This document shows, one piece after another, positions 1 to 8,392 of a stretch of DNA of 64,000 nt. The stretch comes from Streptomyces sp. NBC_00576 (lineage in GTDB: Bacteria > Actinomycetota > Actinomycetes > Streptomycetales > Streptomycetaceae): NCBI RefSeq assembly GCF_036345175.1, contig NZ_CP107780.1, positions 1,798,001 through 1,862,000 of the forward strand, given 5' to 3'. Position 1 is the stretch's first letter. Every line of letters begins with the position of its first letter. Below the pieces are notes generated by a model that made no database searches, was not told the origin of the DNA, and saw only the letters and a program-made list of their open reading frames with translations. The translations under genes and the position numbers were made by a program.

Positions 1-797
1 AGCCCGCCTAGCCGGTCGGCGAACACGGCGCGCAGCCCCTCGTACGGACCGCACCGCTCCCACGAGCCCAGCGCGATCCCGGCGACACCGTCGAGCCAGC
101 CGGTGCGCAGCAGCTGGGTGAGGGTCCGGTCGATGCGGTACGCGCTCTCGCCCACGTCCTCGATCATGAGCAGCCCGCCGCGCGCACCGGGCCGGGCGTG
201 CGGGGTGCCCTGTTCTGCGGCGAGTATGGCCAGGCAGCCGCCGAGGGTGACACCCCGGGCCCGCCCGGGCGCCAGCGCGGAACCCGCCGCGGCGTTGATG
301 ACCCGTACCGACTCCGGATCGAACAGGGTGGCCCGCAGATGCTCCTGCGCCCGCGCGTTCTTGAGGAAGTCGACGGCGGATGACATCGGCCCGTGGAGCG
401 TGGCGAGTCCCAGGCGGACCGCGAACGCCTCGTGCAGCGCGGTGGCGTCGCTGTAGCCGACGAACACCTTGGGCCCGGCCGCCCGCAGCGCGTCCCAGTC
501 GAGCAGGTCGACCATGCGCTGTGCGCCGTACCCGCCACGGGCGCTCAGCACCGCGTCGACCGTCGGGTCGCACCAGGCGGCCTGGAAGTCGGCGGCCCGG
601 CCGGCGTCAGTCCCCGCGAGGTAGTCGAACTGCCCGTGCCGGTCCAGGACATGGGGTGCGACGACGGGGTCGAGGTCCCAGCCGCGCAGGATGTCGAGGC
701 CGGCCTGCAGCCGCTCCTCGCGGACAGGTCCGCTGGGTGCGACGACGGCCACGCGGGCCCCGGGGGCGAGCCTCGACGGCCGTACCAGTGGCTTCAC
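1..797 (-). CDS. LD-carboxypeptidase, S66 family (3' end beyond window)
   Basis: S66 enzymes remove the terminal D-alanine from tetrapeptide muropeptides during peptidoglycan recycling. The 265 visible codons begin at a GTG (797-795) that overlaps the TGA of the upstream S9 peptidase gene, so translation is coupled. The segment VGYSDATALH places a Ser at about residue 116, where the family nucleophile sits. LLMIEDVGE places a Glu at about residue 213, matching the catalytic Glu segment. The triad His should lie just past base 1, so completeness cannot be judged here. LGGCLAIL resembles the conserved glycine-rich segment between the two. It is the last visible gene of a four-peptidase leftward operon. 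Family assignment is firm; the natural substrate is inferred. Confidence 0.88.
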   Translation of the reverse strand, partial: MKPLVRPSRLAPGARVAVVAPSGPVREERLQAGLDILRGWDLDPVVAPHVLDRHGQFDYLAGTDAGRAADFQAAWCDPTVDAVLSARGGYGAQRMVDLLDWDALRAAGPKVFVGYSDATALHEAFAVRLGLATLHGPMSSAVDFLKNARAQEHLRATLFDPESVRVINAAAGSALAPGRARGVTLGGCLAILAAEQGTPHARPGARGGLLMIEDVGESAYRIDRTLTQLLRTGWLDGVAGIALGSWERCGPYEGLRAVFADRLGG

Positions 798-2764
798 TTG
801 ACGAGCTCCAGGGTCGGGATACCGGGCGGGGTGAGCCCGAAGACCTGTGCGTACAGGGAGAGTTCGGACTCCAGGACACGTACGGTCGTGTCCGCCCGCC
901 GGAAGCCGTGCCCCTCCCCCTCGAACGCGATGTACCGGTGCGGCACGCGCCGTCCCTCCGCCGCGAGCCGGGCGAGGAACCGGTCGCACTGCGCGGGCGG
1001 GCAGATGACGTCGTCCAGCCCCTGCAGCAGCAGGAAGGGCGCGGTGATGTCGGCGGCGTGCTCGGCGGGCGAGCGCTCCAGATAGCGGCCCGGGACCTCG
1101 GCGAGCGGGCCGACCAGGGTCTCCAGGTACTGCGATTCGAAGTCGTGGGTCTCCCCCGAGCCCCAGCCGGCCAGGTCGAGAACGGGGTAGAGGATCGTGC
1201 CGCAGGCGTAGACGTCGGTGCCGGTGAGGGAGGCCGCCGCGGTCCAGCCGCCCGCGCTGCCGCCCCGGACCGCGAGCCGGGCGCGGTCGGCGGTGCCCTC
1301 GTCGGCGAGGGCGAGCGCGACGGCCGCGCAGTCCTCGACGTCGACGACGCCCCACTGCTCGCGCAGCCGGCCCCGGTACTCGCGCCCGTACCCGGTCGAG
1401 CCGCCGTAGTTGACCTCGGCGACGCCGATGCCCCGCGAGGTGAAGTAGGCGATCTCCAGGTCGAGCACGAGGGGTGCCCGCCCGGTCGGCCCACCGTGCG
1501 CCCACACGACGTACGGGGGCAGCTCGTCGTCGGACGCCGTGTACCCGGGGTGGTGCGGCGGGTAGATGTGCGCGTGGATGTCCCGGCCCTCCGGGCCGGT
1601 GAAGGTGCGGATCTGCGGCTCCGGATAGTGCACGGGGTCGACCGGGTCGCGGTGCGCGGCGCCGATGACCCTGGCCCGTCCCGTACGGGTGTCCAGCTCG
1701 ACGACCTCGTACGCGCTGCGCGGGCTGGCCCCGACGGCGACGACCCGCTCCCCGTGCACGGCGAGGGTGGCCGCGAACTCGGTCCAGGGGCCGCACGTGT
1801 CGACGACGTCGCCGGTCTCGGGGTCCAGGATCCCGAGCGAGGTCGACCCCCGCCCGTGCACCACGGCGACGAGGCCGCCCTCCAGGGGTGCGAACCAGCG
1901 CTGCCCTACCTTCCAGAGCGCCCCGCCGAACTCCTCCTCGCGACGGCACACCGGCATGTGGTCCCGGTGCAGGTTCCACCAGCCCGAACGGTCGCTGACA
2001 TAGAGAAGCGCTCCGTCGGCCGCCCAGTCCACCTGCGGGATCGACTCGTCGGTCCCTCCGGCGACGGTCCGGGCACCGTTCAGCGTGCCGTCGGTGCCCA
2101 CCTCCGCGACCACCAGTTCGGTCCCGTCCCAGGGCATCCGCGGATGGTCCCAGGCGAGCCAGGCCGCGCGCCGCCCGTCGGGCGAGATCCGGGGCCCGGT
2201 GACGAACCGGTGCCGGTCGTCGGTGAGTTCGCGGACGGCGTCCCGCTCCTGAGCCGCCGAACCGTCCAGCGGCACGGCGGCGAGCACACGCCGCACATCG
2301 ACGGGACCGTCGCCGGTGAACTCCTCCAGCACGCACCAGACTTCACCGAGCGCGAGCCGCAACTGCGGTTCCACCCACCGCAGTCCGCCGCCGACCGGGG
2401 ACAACGGCGTGAGGGGGCGCGGCTCCTGCCCCTCCTCCAGGCAGTACAGCCGCTGATCGGTGAAGTTCACGAACACGACCACCGGCCCGGCGTCGCGCAT
2501 CACGCCGGTCCACGGATGCCCGCCGTACTCCATGACCCTGCTGCGCACGTTCCACGGCTCGTCCAGGACCGACTCCTGGGAGCCGTCGGCCCGGCGTCGC
2601 ACCAGGGTGCGCCGGCCGCCCTCGGTGGGCCTCGGCTCGGTCCACCATGCCTCGTCGCCGACGAAGCCCACGTACTCGGGAGACCCGTCGTGCTCGGCGG
2701 CCAGTGCCGCCTCGATGGGCGAGGGCCACGATCCGTACGGCAGTGTCTGCACTGTCTCCCCCAC
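794..2764 (-). CDS. S9 family prolyl oligopeptidase-like peptidase
   Basis: 656-residue serine peptidase of the prolyl oligopeptidase/acylaminoacyl-peptidase type, which cleaves short peptides. The N-terminal ~380 residues carry WD-like propeller features (SPDGRRAAWLAWD and similar). The C-terminal alpha/beta-hydrolase domain has the nucleophile elbow GGSAGGW (Ser about 503), an acid segment LLQGLDDVICPP and the His segment GEGHGF. No signal peptide is visible, so it is probably cytoplasmic. The start is a GTG 3 bp after the M20 stop codon. A second in-frame GTG four codons later follows GGGGGAG and cannot be excluded. Third gene of the leftward peptidase operon, overlapping the S66 gene by 4 bp. 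Confidence 0.92.
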   Translation of the reverse strand: MGETVQTLPYGSWPSPIEAALAAEHDGSPEYVGFVGDEAWWTEPRPTEGGRRTLVRRRADGSQESVLDEPWNVRSRVMEYGGHPWTGVMRDAGPVVVFVNFTDQRLYCLEEGQEPRPLTPLSPVGGGLRWVEPQLRLALGEVWCVLEEFTGDGPVDVRRVLAAVPLDGSAAQERDAVRELTDDRHRFVTGPRISPDGRRAAWLAWDHPRMPWDGTELVVAEVGTDGTLNGARTVAGGTDESIPQVDWAADGALLYVSDRSGWWNLHRDHMPVCRREEEFGGALWKVGQRWFAPLEGGLVAVVHGRGSTSLGILDPETGDVVDTCGPWTEFAATLAVHGERVVAVGASPRSAYEVVELDTRTGRARVIGAAHRDPVDPVHYPEPQIRTFTGPEGRDIHAHIYPPHHPGYTASDDELPPYVVWAHGGPTGRAPLVLDLEIAYFTSRGIGVAEVNYGGSTGYGREYRGRLREQWGVVDVEDCAAVALALADEGTADRARLAVRGGSAGGWTAAASLTGTDVYACGTILYPVLDLAGWGSGETHDFESQYLETLVGPLAEVPGRYLERSPAEHAADITAPFLLLQGLDDVICPPAQCDRFLARLAAEGRRVPHRYIAFEGEGHGFRRADTTVRVLESELSLYAQVFGLTPPGIPTLELVK

Positions 2765-2767
2765 TCG

Positions 2768-4072
2768 CTAGGCCGTCCGCAGGAACCGGTCGAGGACCCG
2801 GACGCCGAAGTGCAACGCCTCTACCGGGACGCGCTCGTCCACACCATGGAAGAGTGCCTGGTAGTCGAGGCCCTCGGGCAGTCTGAGCGGCGCGAATCCG
2901 TACCCGGTGATGCCGAGCCGCGAGAACTGCTTGGCGTCGGTGCCACCGGACATGCAGTACGGCACCACGTGCCCCTCGGGCGCGAACTCCTCGACGGCGG
3001 CGCGCATTCGGGCATACGTGGCTGAGTCCACCGGGGCCTGCAGCGCCACCGAGCGATGGTGGAACTCCCATGCGACGTCGGGGCCGGTGAGTTCGTCGAG
3101 GGTCGTGAGGAACTCGTCCTCGCAGCCGTGCAGGAAGCGTCCGTCGACGTACGCGACAGCCTCCCCGGGGATCACGTTGACCTTGTAGCCGGCGTTCAGC
3201 ATGGTCGGGTTGGCGCTGTTGCGGACGGTCGCCTCGACGAGCTGGGCGGCGGGGCCGAGCTTGGTGAGGAGCCCGTCGACGTCGTCCAGGTCGGGCTCGA
3301 TCCCGTAGAGGGCGGCGAGTTGGGTGAGGGCGGCCCGGACGGTCGGGGTGAGGCGCAGCGGCCACTCGTGCGCGCCGATGCGGGCGACGGCGGCGGCGAG
3401 GCGGGTGACCGCGTTGCTGTCGTTGACCTTCGAGCCGTGCCCGGCGCGGCCCTTGGCGGTCAACTTGAGCCAGCCGGTGCCGCGTTCGCCGGCGGCGATG
3501 GGGTACAGGTGCCGTCCGCCGCCGTCGTGGAAGGTGAACGCCCCGGACTCGCCGACCCCTTCGGTGCACCCTTCGAACAGCCCTGGGTGTTCGGCGGCCA
3601 GGAACTCGGAGCCGTCCTCGGCGCTGGCCTCCTCGTCGGCGGTGAACGCGACGACGATGTCGCGCCGGGGCCGGACGCCCTGGCGGGCCCAGTCCCGGAC
3701 GACGGCGAGGATCATCGCGTCCATGTTCTTCATGTCGACCGCGCCCCGCCCCCAGACGACGCCGTCGCGGATCTCCCCGGAGAACGGGTGCACGCTCCAG
3801 TCGTCGGCACGCGCGGGCACGACGTCGAGATGCCCGTGCAGGAGCAGCGCGTCGGCGGACGGGTCGGTGCCCTCGATCCGGGCGACGACGTTGGTGCGCC
3901 CCTTGGTCCGTTCAAGGAGCGTGGGCTCCAGGCCCGCCTCGGCGAGGAGTGCGGCGGCGTACTCGGCGGCGGGCCGCTCCTGACAGTCGCCGCCGCCGTG
4001 GTTGGTCGTGTCGATCCGGATGAGATCGGAGGTGAACGACACCACCTCGTCGAGCGCCTGCTGCTCAGCCAT
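2768..4072 (-). CDS. M20 family metallopeptidase
   Basis: 434-residue dinuclear zinc hydrolase of the M20/M25/M40 group (aminoacylase, carboxypeptidase and dipeptidase type). Metal and catalytic motifs appear in order: GHLDVVPA (His and Asp), GRGAVDMKN (bridging Asp), FTADEEAS (catalytic Glu and ligand Glu), VDGRFLHG (Asp), and a late His in LFHGVDER. A dimerisation insert lies between them. The start MAEQQALDEV is chosen because it overlaps the end of the M55 gene by 8 bp and fits family length; the open frame upstream is antisense to nothing conserved. Substrate is unknown. Placement among peptidases acting on D-amino-acid peptides suggests a role in wall-peptide turnover. Confidence 0.92.
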   Translation of the reverse strand: MAEQQALDEVVSFTSDLIRIDTTNHGGGDCQERPAAEYAAALLAEAGLEPTLLERTKGRTNVVARIEGTDPSADALLLHGHLDVVPARADDWSVHPFSGEIRDGVVWGRGAVDMKNMDAMILAVVRDWARQGVRPRRDIVVAFTADEEASAEDGSEFLAAEHPGLFEGCTEGVGESGAFTFHDGGGRHLYPIAAGERGTGWLKLTAKGRAGHGSKVNDSNAVTRLAAAVARIGAHEWPLRLTPTVRAALTQLAALYGIEPDLDDVDGLLTKLGPAAQLVEATVRNSANPTMLNAGYKVNVIPGEAVAYVDGRFLHGCEDEFLTTLDELTGPDVAWEFHHRSVALQAPVDSATYARMRAAVEEFAPEGHVVPYCMSGGTDAKQFSRLGITGYGFAPLRLPEGLDYQALFHGVDERVPVEALHFGVRVLDRFLRTA

Positions 4073-4898
4073 ACTGCTCCTCCACCGCGGCCGAGACGAT
4101 CGTCGTGACCGCCTTGAAGGTACGAATCCCCTCGTACATTGTGCCGCTGGTGTACGCCACTTTCCGCTCCCCGGTCCGCGTGACCCCGGGTACGACGGTC
4201 GCGGCCATGGCGAGATGCTCGGCGTCGAACTCCAGGGCGACGGTGAACGGCCCGCCGACGACGGGCTCGTGCCGCACGGCCAGAGCGGCGGCCTCCTTCG
4301 CGGCGGCCCGGATGTCGGCGGCGGTCCTGGCGGGCGTCCGGCACACGGCGGCGTACCGCGACACATGGTCCTTGACGGCGACCTTCAGCGCCTCGGGCGC
4401 GTATCCGAGCGCGTCCTCGCAGGCGAGGTCGTCGCCGGTGACGAGCACGACGGGGACCCCGTACTCGGCGACCACATGGGAGTTGAGGAGCCCCTCGCTG
4501 GCCCGTACGTCGTTCACCCATACGCCGGTGATGGAGTTGGCGAGGTAGGTGTGGGCGAGGACGCCCTCCATGCCGGCACCCGCGTGATAGCCGACGAAGG
4601 CGATCCCGTCGACGTCGCCGTGCTGTACGCCCTCGACCATGGACAGCGACTTGTGGCGCCCGGTGAGCATCTCCACCCGCTCGTCCAGCCGTTCGAGGAG
4701 CAGATTGCGCATGGTCCAGTGGGCCTCGTTGACCAGCACCTCGTCGGCGCCGCCGTCGAAGAAGCCGAGCACGGCGGCGTTGACGTCCGAGGTGAACATC
4801 GAGCGGCACCGCTCCCACTGCGGGGTGCCCGGCAGCACATCGGCCGGCCAGGTCACGCCGGTGGCACCCTCCATGTCGGCGCTGATGAGGATCTTCAT
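4065..4898 (-). CDS. M55 family D-aminopeptidase (DppA-like)
   Basis: 277 residues, the usual length for DppA-type zinc D-aminopeptidases, which hydrolyse D-Ala-D-Ala and related D-peptides. The N-terminal SADMEG supplies the first metal ligands. His residues occur in VNEAHW and VGYHAGAG, and the catalytic region SITGVWVNDV follows. It is the first gene of the leftward operon of M55, M20, S9 and S66 genes. No Shine-Dalgarno sequence precedes the ATG. Instead TAACGT (minus strand, 4912-4907) lies 8 nt upstream, so the mRNA may be leaderless. The substrate class follows from the family; the physiological peptide is inferred. Confidence 0.92.
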   Translation of the reverse strand: MKILISADMEGATGVTWPADVLPGTPQWERCRSMFTSDVNAAVLGFFDGGADEVLVNEAHWTMRNLLLERLDERVEMLTGRHKSLSMVEGVQHGDVDGIAFVGYHAGAGMEGVLAHTYLANSITGVWVNDVRASEGLLNSHVVAEYGVPVVLVTGDDLACEDALGYAPEALKVAVKDHVSRYAAVCRTPARTAADIRAAAKEAAALAVRHEPVVGGPFTVALEFDAEHLAMAATVVPGVTRTGERKVAYTSGTMYEGIRTFKAVTTIVSAAVEEQYG

Positions 4899-5003
4899 GC
4901 TGCGTCACGTTACGCGTCGAGGCGGAACGCGGCTACGAACAGGCCACACGATGCGGACGGCGCTGTCGACCCGTTCCACGATCCGGCCGACCGTCACTCC
5001 TCC

Positions 5004-6818
5004 TCACCCCGTGCCGGGCCGGTCCTCGCGGTGACGGTGACCCGGCAGCATTTCCTGGACCTTGGCCTTGAAGCCCTGCCGGACCATGGCGGCGCGGTCG
5101 CTGTCGCCCTTCAGGACGGAGGCGGCCGCCGCCTCGATCTGGTCCAGGGAGGCGTGCGGCGGGATCGGCGGCACGGCCGGGTCGGTGCGGAAGTCCAGCA
5201 CGCAGGGTCGGTCGGCCGCCAGGGCCGCCTCCCAGGCGCTGCGCACGTCCCCGGGCTTGTCCACCCGCAGCCCGTCCAGACCCAGCGAGCGGGCGAAGTC
5301 GGCGTAGGCGACATCGGGAAGGGCCTGCGAGGGCAGGAACTGCGGGGCGCCGGACATGGCGCGCATCTCCCAGGTGACCTGGTTGAGGTCCTGGTTGTTG
5401 AGAACGGCCACCACCAGACGCGGATCGGCCCACTGCTCCCAGTACTTGGCCACGGTGATCAGCTCGGCCAGCCCGTTCATCTGCATCGCCCCGTCACCCA
5501 CCAGTGCGATCGCCGGCCGGTCTCCGTGCGCGAACTTGGCGCCGATCACATACGGAACACCGGGACCCATGGTGGCGAGCGTGCCGGACAGCGAACCCCG
5601 CATGTCGCCGCGCAGCCGCAGATGGCGGGCGTACCAGTTGGCGGCCGAGCCGGAGTCGGCGGCCAGGATCACGTCGTCGGGCAGCAGGTCGTTCAGCGCG
5701 TGGACCACGTACTCGGGGTTGATCGGGTCGGCGTCCACCGCGGCGCGCCGCTCCATGACCTCCCACCAGCGGGCGGTGTTCTTCTCGATCTTCTTGCGCC
5801 AGTCGTGGTCACCGGCTGGTCGCAGGTGCGGCAGCAGCCGGCGCAGCGTCTCACGGGCGTCGCCCACGAGGTTGATCTCGAACGGATAGCGCAGACCGAC
5901 CATGTGCGGATCGATGTCGATCTGCACAGCCCGCGCCTGGCCGAACTCGGGCAGGAACTGGGTGTAGGGGAAGCTGGATCCGATCACCAGCAGGGTGTCG
6001 CAGTCCCGCATCAGCTCGTACGACGGGCGGGTGCCCAGCAGTCCGATCGAGCCGGTGACGTACGGCAGGTCGTCGTCGAGGGCGTCCTTGCCCAGCAGGG
6101 CCTTGGCGACTCCGGCACCGAGCCGGTCGGCGACCTCCATGACCTCCTGGCGGGCTCCCCGGGCGCCCTGTCCGATGAGGACGGCGACCTTCTCGCCCGC
6201 GTTGAGCAGTTCGGCGGCGCGCTCGATGTCGGGGCCGGCGGGCACCGGCGCGGACCAGGCCATGCCGAGGCTGGAGGGCACCATCTTGAAGGCGTGCTCC
6301 GGCGGGGAGTAGTCGAGTTCCTGCACGTCCGCGGGGAGGATGACTGCCGTCACCGAGCGGCGGGCGAGGGCGGTGCGCATCGCGCGGTCCAGCACGTTCG
6401 GCAGCTGCTCGGGCACGGTGACCATCTCGCAGAAGTCCGAGGCGACGTCCTTGTACAGACTGAGCAGGTCGACCTCCTGCTGGTACGAGCCGCCCATCGC
6501 ACTGCGGTTGGTCTGCCCGACGATGGCGACCACGGGCACATGGTCGAGCTTGGCGTCGTACAGCCCGTTGAGCAGGTGGATCGCCCCCGGCCCCGAGGTG
6601 GCCGCGCACACCCCGACCCGGCCGGAGAACTTGGCGTAGCCGACCGCTTCGAAGGCAGACATCTCCTCGTGCCTGGACTGGACGAACTGCGGCCTGTTGT
6701 CGGCACGGCCCCATGCGGCGAGCAGTCCGTTGATGCCGTCGCCCGGGTACGCGAAGACGTGCTCCACCTCCCACGCGCGCAGCCGCTCCAGGACGTGGTC
6801 GGAGACCTTCATCGACAT
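5004..6818 (-). CDS. ThDP-dependent enzyme, pyruvate oxidase/acetolactate synthase-like
   Basis: 604-residue thiamine-diphosphate enzyme with the three-domain POX/ALS fold. The N-terminal pyrimidine-binding part has the conserved Glu in SRHEEMSAF. The middle Rossmann-like domain contains VLIGQGARGA. The C-terminal ThDP motif opens with GDGAMQMNG and closes with VLNNQD about 25 residues later. The closest functional type is a pyruvate oxidase/pyruvate:quinone oxidoreductase-like enzyme, but the substrate cannot be fixed from sequence. Start MSMKVSDHV is chosen because CGAAAGG lies 8 nt upstream. It is divergent from a hemerythrin gene across a 177-bp region with a CCGGGTACCCGG palindrome, suggesting shared stress control. 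Confidence 0.88.
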   Translation of the reverse strand: MSMKVSDHVLERLRAWEVEHVFAYPGDGINGLLAAWGRADNRPQFVQSRHEEMSAFEAVGYAKFSGRVGVCAATSGPGAIHLLNGLYDAKLDHVPVVAIVGQTNRSAMGGSYQQEVDLLSLYKDVASDFCEMVTVPEQLPNVLDRAMRTALARRSVTAVILPADVQELDYSPPEHAFKMVPSSLGMAWSAPVPAGPDIERAAELLNAGEKVAVLIGQGARGARQEVMEVADRLGAGVAKALLGKDALDDDLPYVTGSIGLLGTRPSYELMRDCDTLLVIGSSFPYTQFLPEFGQARAVQIDIDPHMVGLRYPFEINLVGDARETLRRLLPHLRPAGDHDWRKKIEKNTARWWEVMERRAAVDADPINPEYVVHALNDLLPDDVILAADSGSAANWYARHLRLRGDMRGSLSGTLATMGPGVPYVIGAKFAHGDRPAIALVGDGAMQMNGLAELITVAKYWEQWADPRLVVAVLNNQDLNQVTWEMRAMSGAPQFLPSQALPDVAYADFARSLGLDGLRVDKPGDVRSAWEAALAADRPCVLDFRTDPAVPPIPPHASLDQIEAAAASVLKGDSDRAAMVRQGFKAKVQEMLPGHRHREDRPGTG

Positions 6819-6857
6819 GGTGATGACCTTTCGATGCTTTCGCTGTGTACGTCCGGC

Positions 6858-6869
6858 CCGGGTACCCGG
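6858..6869. promoter_or_regulatory. CCGGGTACCCGG palindrome in divergent promoter region
   Basis: This 12-bp perfect palindrome lies between the ThDP enzyme and hemerythrin genes. It offers a GGGTAC on both strands, the -10 core of Streptomyces sigma-B-type promoters. Minus strand: GTGC lies 15 nt upstream of the core. Plus strand: GCTG lies 14 nt upstream. The same 12-mer occurs twice more before the isochorismatase gene. Function is inferred. Confidence 0.45.
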
Positions 6870-6995
6870 TTCGCACGACCCCGCACGTGCTGTCCGCAGG
6901 GCCGTCCATTCCGTGTCAGCCGACCGTTCTCGGGCACTCGTGGCACTGCCGACGGATCTGTCCGGACCGTCGCGCCACGACCGGAGGTGAAGGGC

Positions 6996-7559
6996 ATGGG
7001 ACACGGTGGAAATGTGATCGACGAGCTGAAGGCCGACCACCGGGAGGTCGAGGAGTTCTTCGCGAAGATCGAGGCACTGCCCCCCGGTGACAAGAACCGC
7101 AAGGTGTACGCCGAACAGGCCACCATGGAGCTGGTCCGGCACTCCGTGGCGGAGGAGGAATACCTCTACCCTGCGGTCCGCGCGCACGTGGCGGGCGGGA
7201 ACGAGCTGGCCGACAAGGAGATCGAGGAGCACTCGCAGGCTGAGCGGATCATGAAGGATCTGGAGAGCCGCGAGGCGGACAACCCCGAATTCGATCAGCT
7301 GATCACCTCACTCATGAGCGACGTCCGGGCGCACATCACCGACGAGGAGGAGAACCTCTTCCCGAGGCTGCGCGCCTCGTGTCCCGGCGATGCGCTGGAC
7401 GATCTGGGCGACAAGGTCCGCCGGGCGAAGAAAACGGCCCCGACCCGCCCCCACCCCTCCGCCCCGGACGAGCCGCCGGCCAACAAACTGCTGGCGCCGG
7501 GAGTCGGCATGATCGACCGGCTGCACGACGCTCTCACCGGGCGGGGCAAGTCCGGCTGA
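6996..7559 (+). CDS. Hemerythrin HHE-domain protein
   Basis: 187-residue helical protein with HHE cation-binding repeats. Histidines and acidic ligands lie in ADHREVEEFF, LVRHSVAEEEYLYP, EEHSQAERI and VRAHITDEEENLFP, the four-helix di-iron pattern. Such proteins bind O2, NO or reactive oxygen species and are often induced by stress. The C-terminal ~45 residues are Pro-rich and probably unstructured. The start ATG is fixed by GGAGGTGA about 7 nt upstream. Divergent from the ThDP enzyme gene and followed by isochorismatase and SDR genes on the same strand. No enzymatic activity is assigned. Confidence 0.92.
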   Translation: MGHGGNVIDELKADHREVEEFFAKIEALPPGDKNRKVYAEQATMELVRHSVAEEEYLYPAVRAHVAGGNELADKEIEEHSQAERIMKDLESREADNPEFDQLITSLMSDVRAHITDEEENLFPRLRASCPGDALDDLGDKVRRAKKTAPTRPHPSAPDEPPANKLLAPGVGMIDRLHDALTGRGKSG

Positions 7560-7594
7560 GGCGCCCACGGCACCAGGCACCAGGCACCGACGCG

Positions 7595-7678
7595 GTTGAA
7601 GATCCGGTACGCCGGGTACCCGGAGCGCGTTCCCGCGCGGCAGGGCCGGGTACCCGGAGCGCGTTCCCGCGCGGCAGG
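7595..7678 (+). promoter_or_regulatory. Duplicated sigma-B-like promoter element
   Basis: Two promoter-like arrangements lie in series: GTTG (7595-7598), 15 nt, GGGTAC (7614-7619); and GTTC (7629-7632), 15 nt, GGGTAC (7648-7653). Spacing and core fit the Streptomyces sigma-B-type consensus (GTTT-like, 14-16 nt, GGGTAC/T). The second promoter exists because of the 34-bp tandem duplication. They would drive the micro-ORF and isochorismatase gene. Confidence 0.5.
7611..7678. repeat. Perfect 34-bp tandem duplication
   Basis: Bases 7611-7644 are repeated exactly at 7645-7678. Each copy contains the palindrome CCGGGTACCCGG and the GC-rich inverted element GCGCGTTCCCGCGCGG. Both lie in the noncoding leader upstream of the isochorismatase gene, where they duplicate a promoter-like core. 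Confidence 0.95.
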
Positions 7679-7699
7679 ACTGTCCACCAGGGAGGCGTG

Positions 7700-7756
7700 A
7701 TGGCCGGTTTCGAATTCCTCCTCTCCCACGCGGAGCTGCCGCAGCCGTGCCGCTGA
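7700..7756 (+). CDS. Possible 18-residue leader peptide
   Basis: ATG at 7700, preceded by GGGAGGCGTG, opens an 18-codon frame (MAGFEFLLSHAELPQPCR) ending in TGA 9 bp before the isochorismatase start. The ribosome-binding site is better than that of the following gene, so the peptide may couple translation of the hydrolase. Nothing in the peptide suggests a function, and chance cannot be excluded. Confidence 0.35.
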   Translation: MAGFEFLLSHAELPQPCR

Positions 7757-7765
7757 GGGCACCGG

Positions 7766-8392
7766 ATGGTGGTGGGAGCCGTGTACGGGTCCGGAGAGGC
7801 TACGGGCAGTGCCCTCGTGGTGATCGACATGATCAACACGTACGACCACGAGGACGCCGAGCTGCTGTTGTCGTCCGCCCGGCGAGTCGTGCCCGTCCTC
7901 GCGGAACTGATCGGCCGGGCTCGTGCAGCGGACGTACCGGTCGTCTACGCGAACGACAACTTCGGGCTCTGGCGCTCCCACCACGGAGAGCTCATGGAGA
8001 CCGCGCTGTCGCGTCCGCACGCCGACCTGATCGAACCGATCCGGCCCGACGACGACTCGCTCTTCGTGATGAAGGCGCGCCACTCCGTCTTCTACGAGAC
8101 TCCCATGGCCTATCTCCTGTGGCAGCTGGGCGCCGGACATGTGGTGCTCAGCGGCCAGGTCACCGAGCAGTGCGTCCTCTACTCCGCCCTGGACGCCCAC
8201 ATCCGCCACCTGGAGGTCACCGTGCCGAGGGACGCCGTCGCCTCCATTCACCCGCGTCTCGCGGCCGCGGCCCTGGACATGATGGAACGCAACATGGGCG
8301 CCCGGATCGTCACGGCGAAGGAAGTCGATTTCCCGGACACCGGCGGCCCGGTGTCGGACGGACAACCGGACCGGCCCGGAGGCCGACGATGA
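7766..8392 (+). CDS. Isochorismatase-family cysteine hydrolase
   Basis: 208 residues of the isochorismatase/nicotinamidase fold. The triad is visible: Asp in LVVIDMINTY, Lys in FVMKARHS, and Cys in VTEQCVLYSA. These enzymes hydrolyse amide or ether bonds in small molecules such as nicotinamide, carbamates or isochorismate; the substrate here is unknown. ATG 7766 follows GAGGG 8 nt upstream and the small leader ORF. It lies behind the duplicated GGGTAC element, beside the hemerythrin and ThDP enzyme genes, which suggests a general stress role. The next gene (SDR) is 100 bp downstream on the same strand. Confidence 0.92.
   Translation: MVVGAVYGSGEATGSALVVIDMINTYDHEDAELLLSSARRVVPVLAELIGRARAADVPVVYANDNFGLWRSHHGELMETALSRPHADLIEPIRPDDDSLFVMKARHSVFYETPMAYLLWQLGAGHVVLSGQVTEQCVLYSALDAHIRHLEVTVPRDAVASIHPRLAAAALDMMERNMGARIVTAKEVDFPDTGGPVSDGQPDRPGGRR

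Noticed and set aside
380..3025. 881-codon open frame on the plus strand opposite the peptidase genes
   Set aside because: Mirror frame of GC-rich genes with no recognisable domain; the opposite strand has clear S9 and M20 motifs.
4002..7559. 1185-codon plus-strand frame
   Set aside because: Only its last ~187 codons (hemerythrin) are real; the rest is antisense to the M55 and ThDP enzyme genes and lacks domains.
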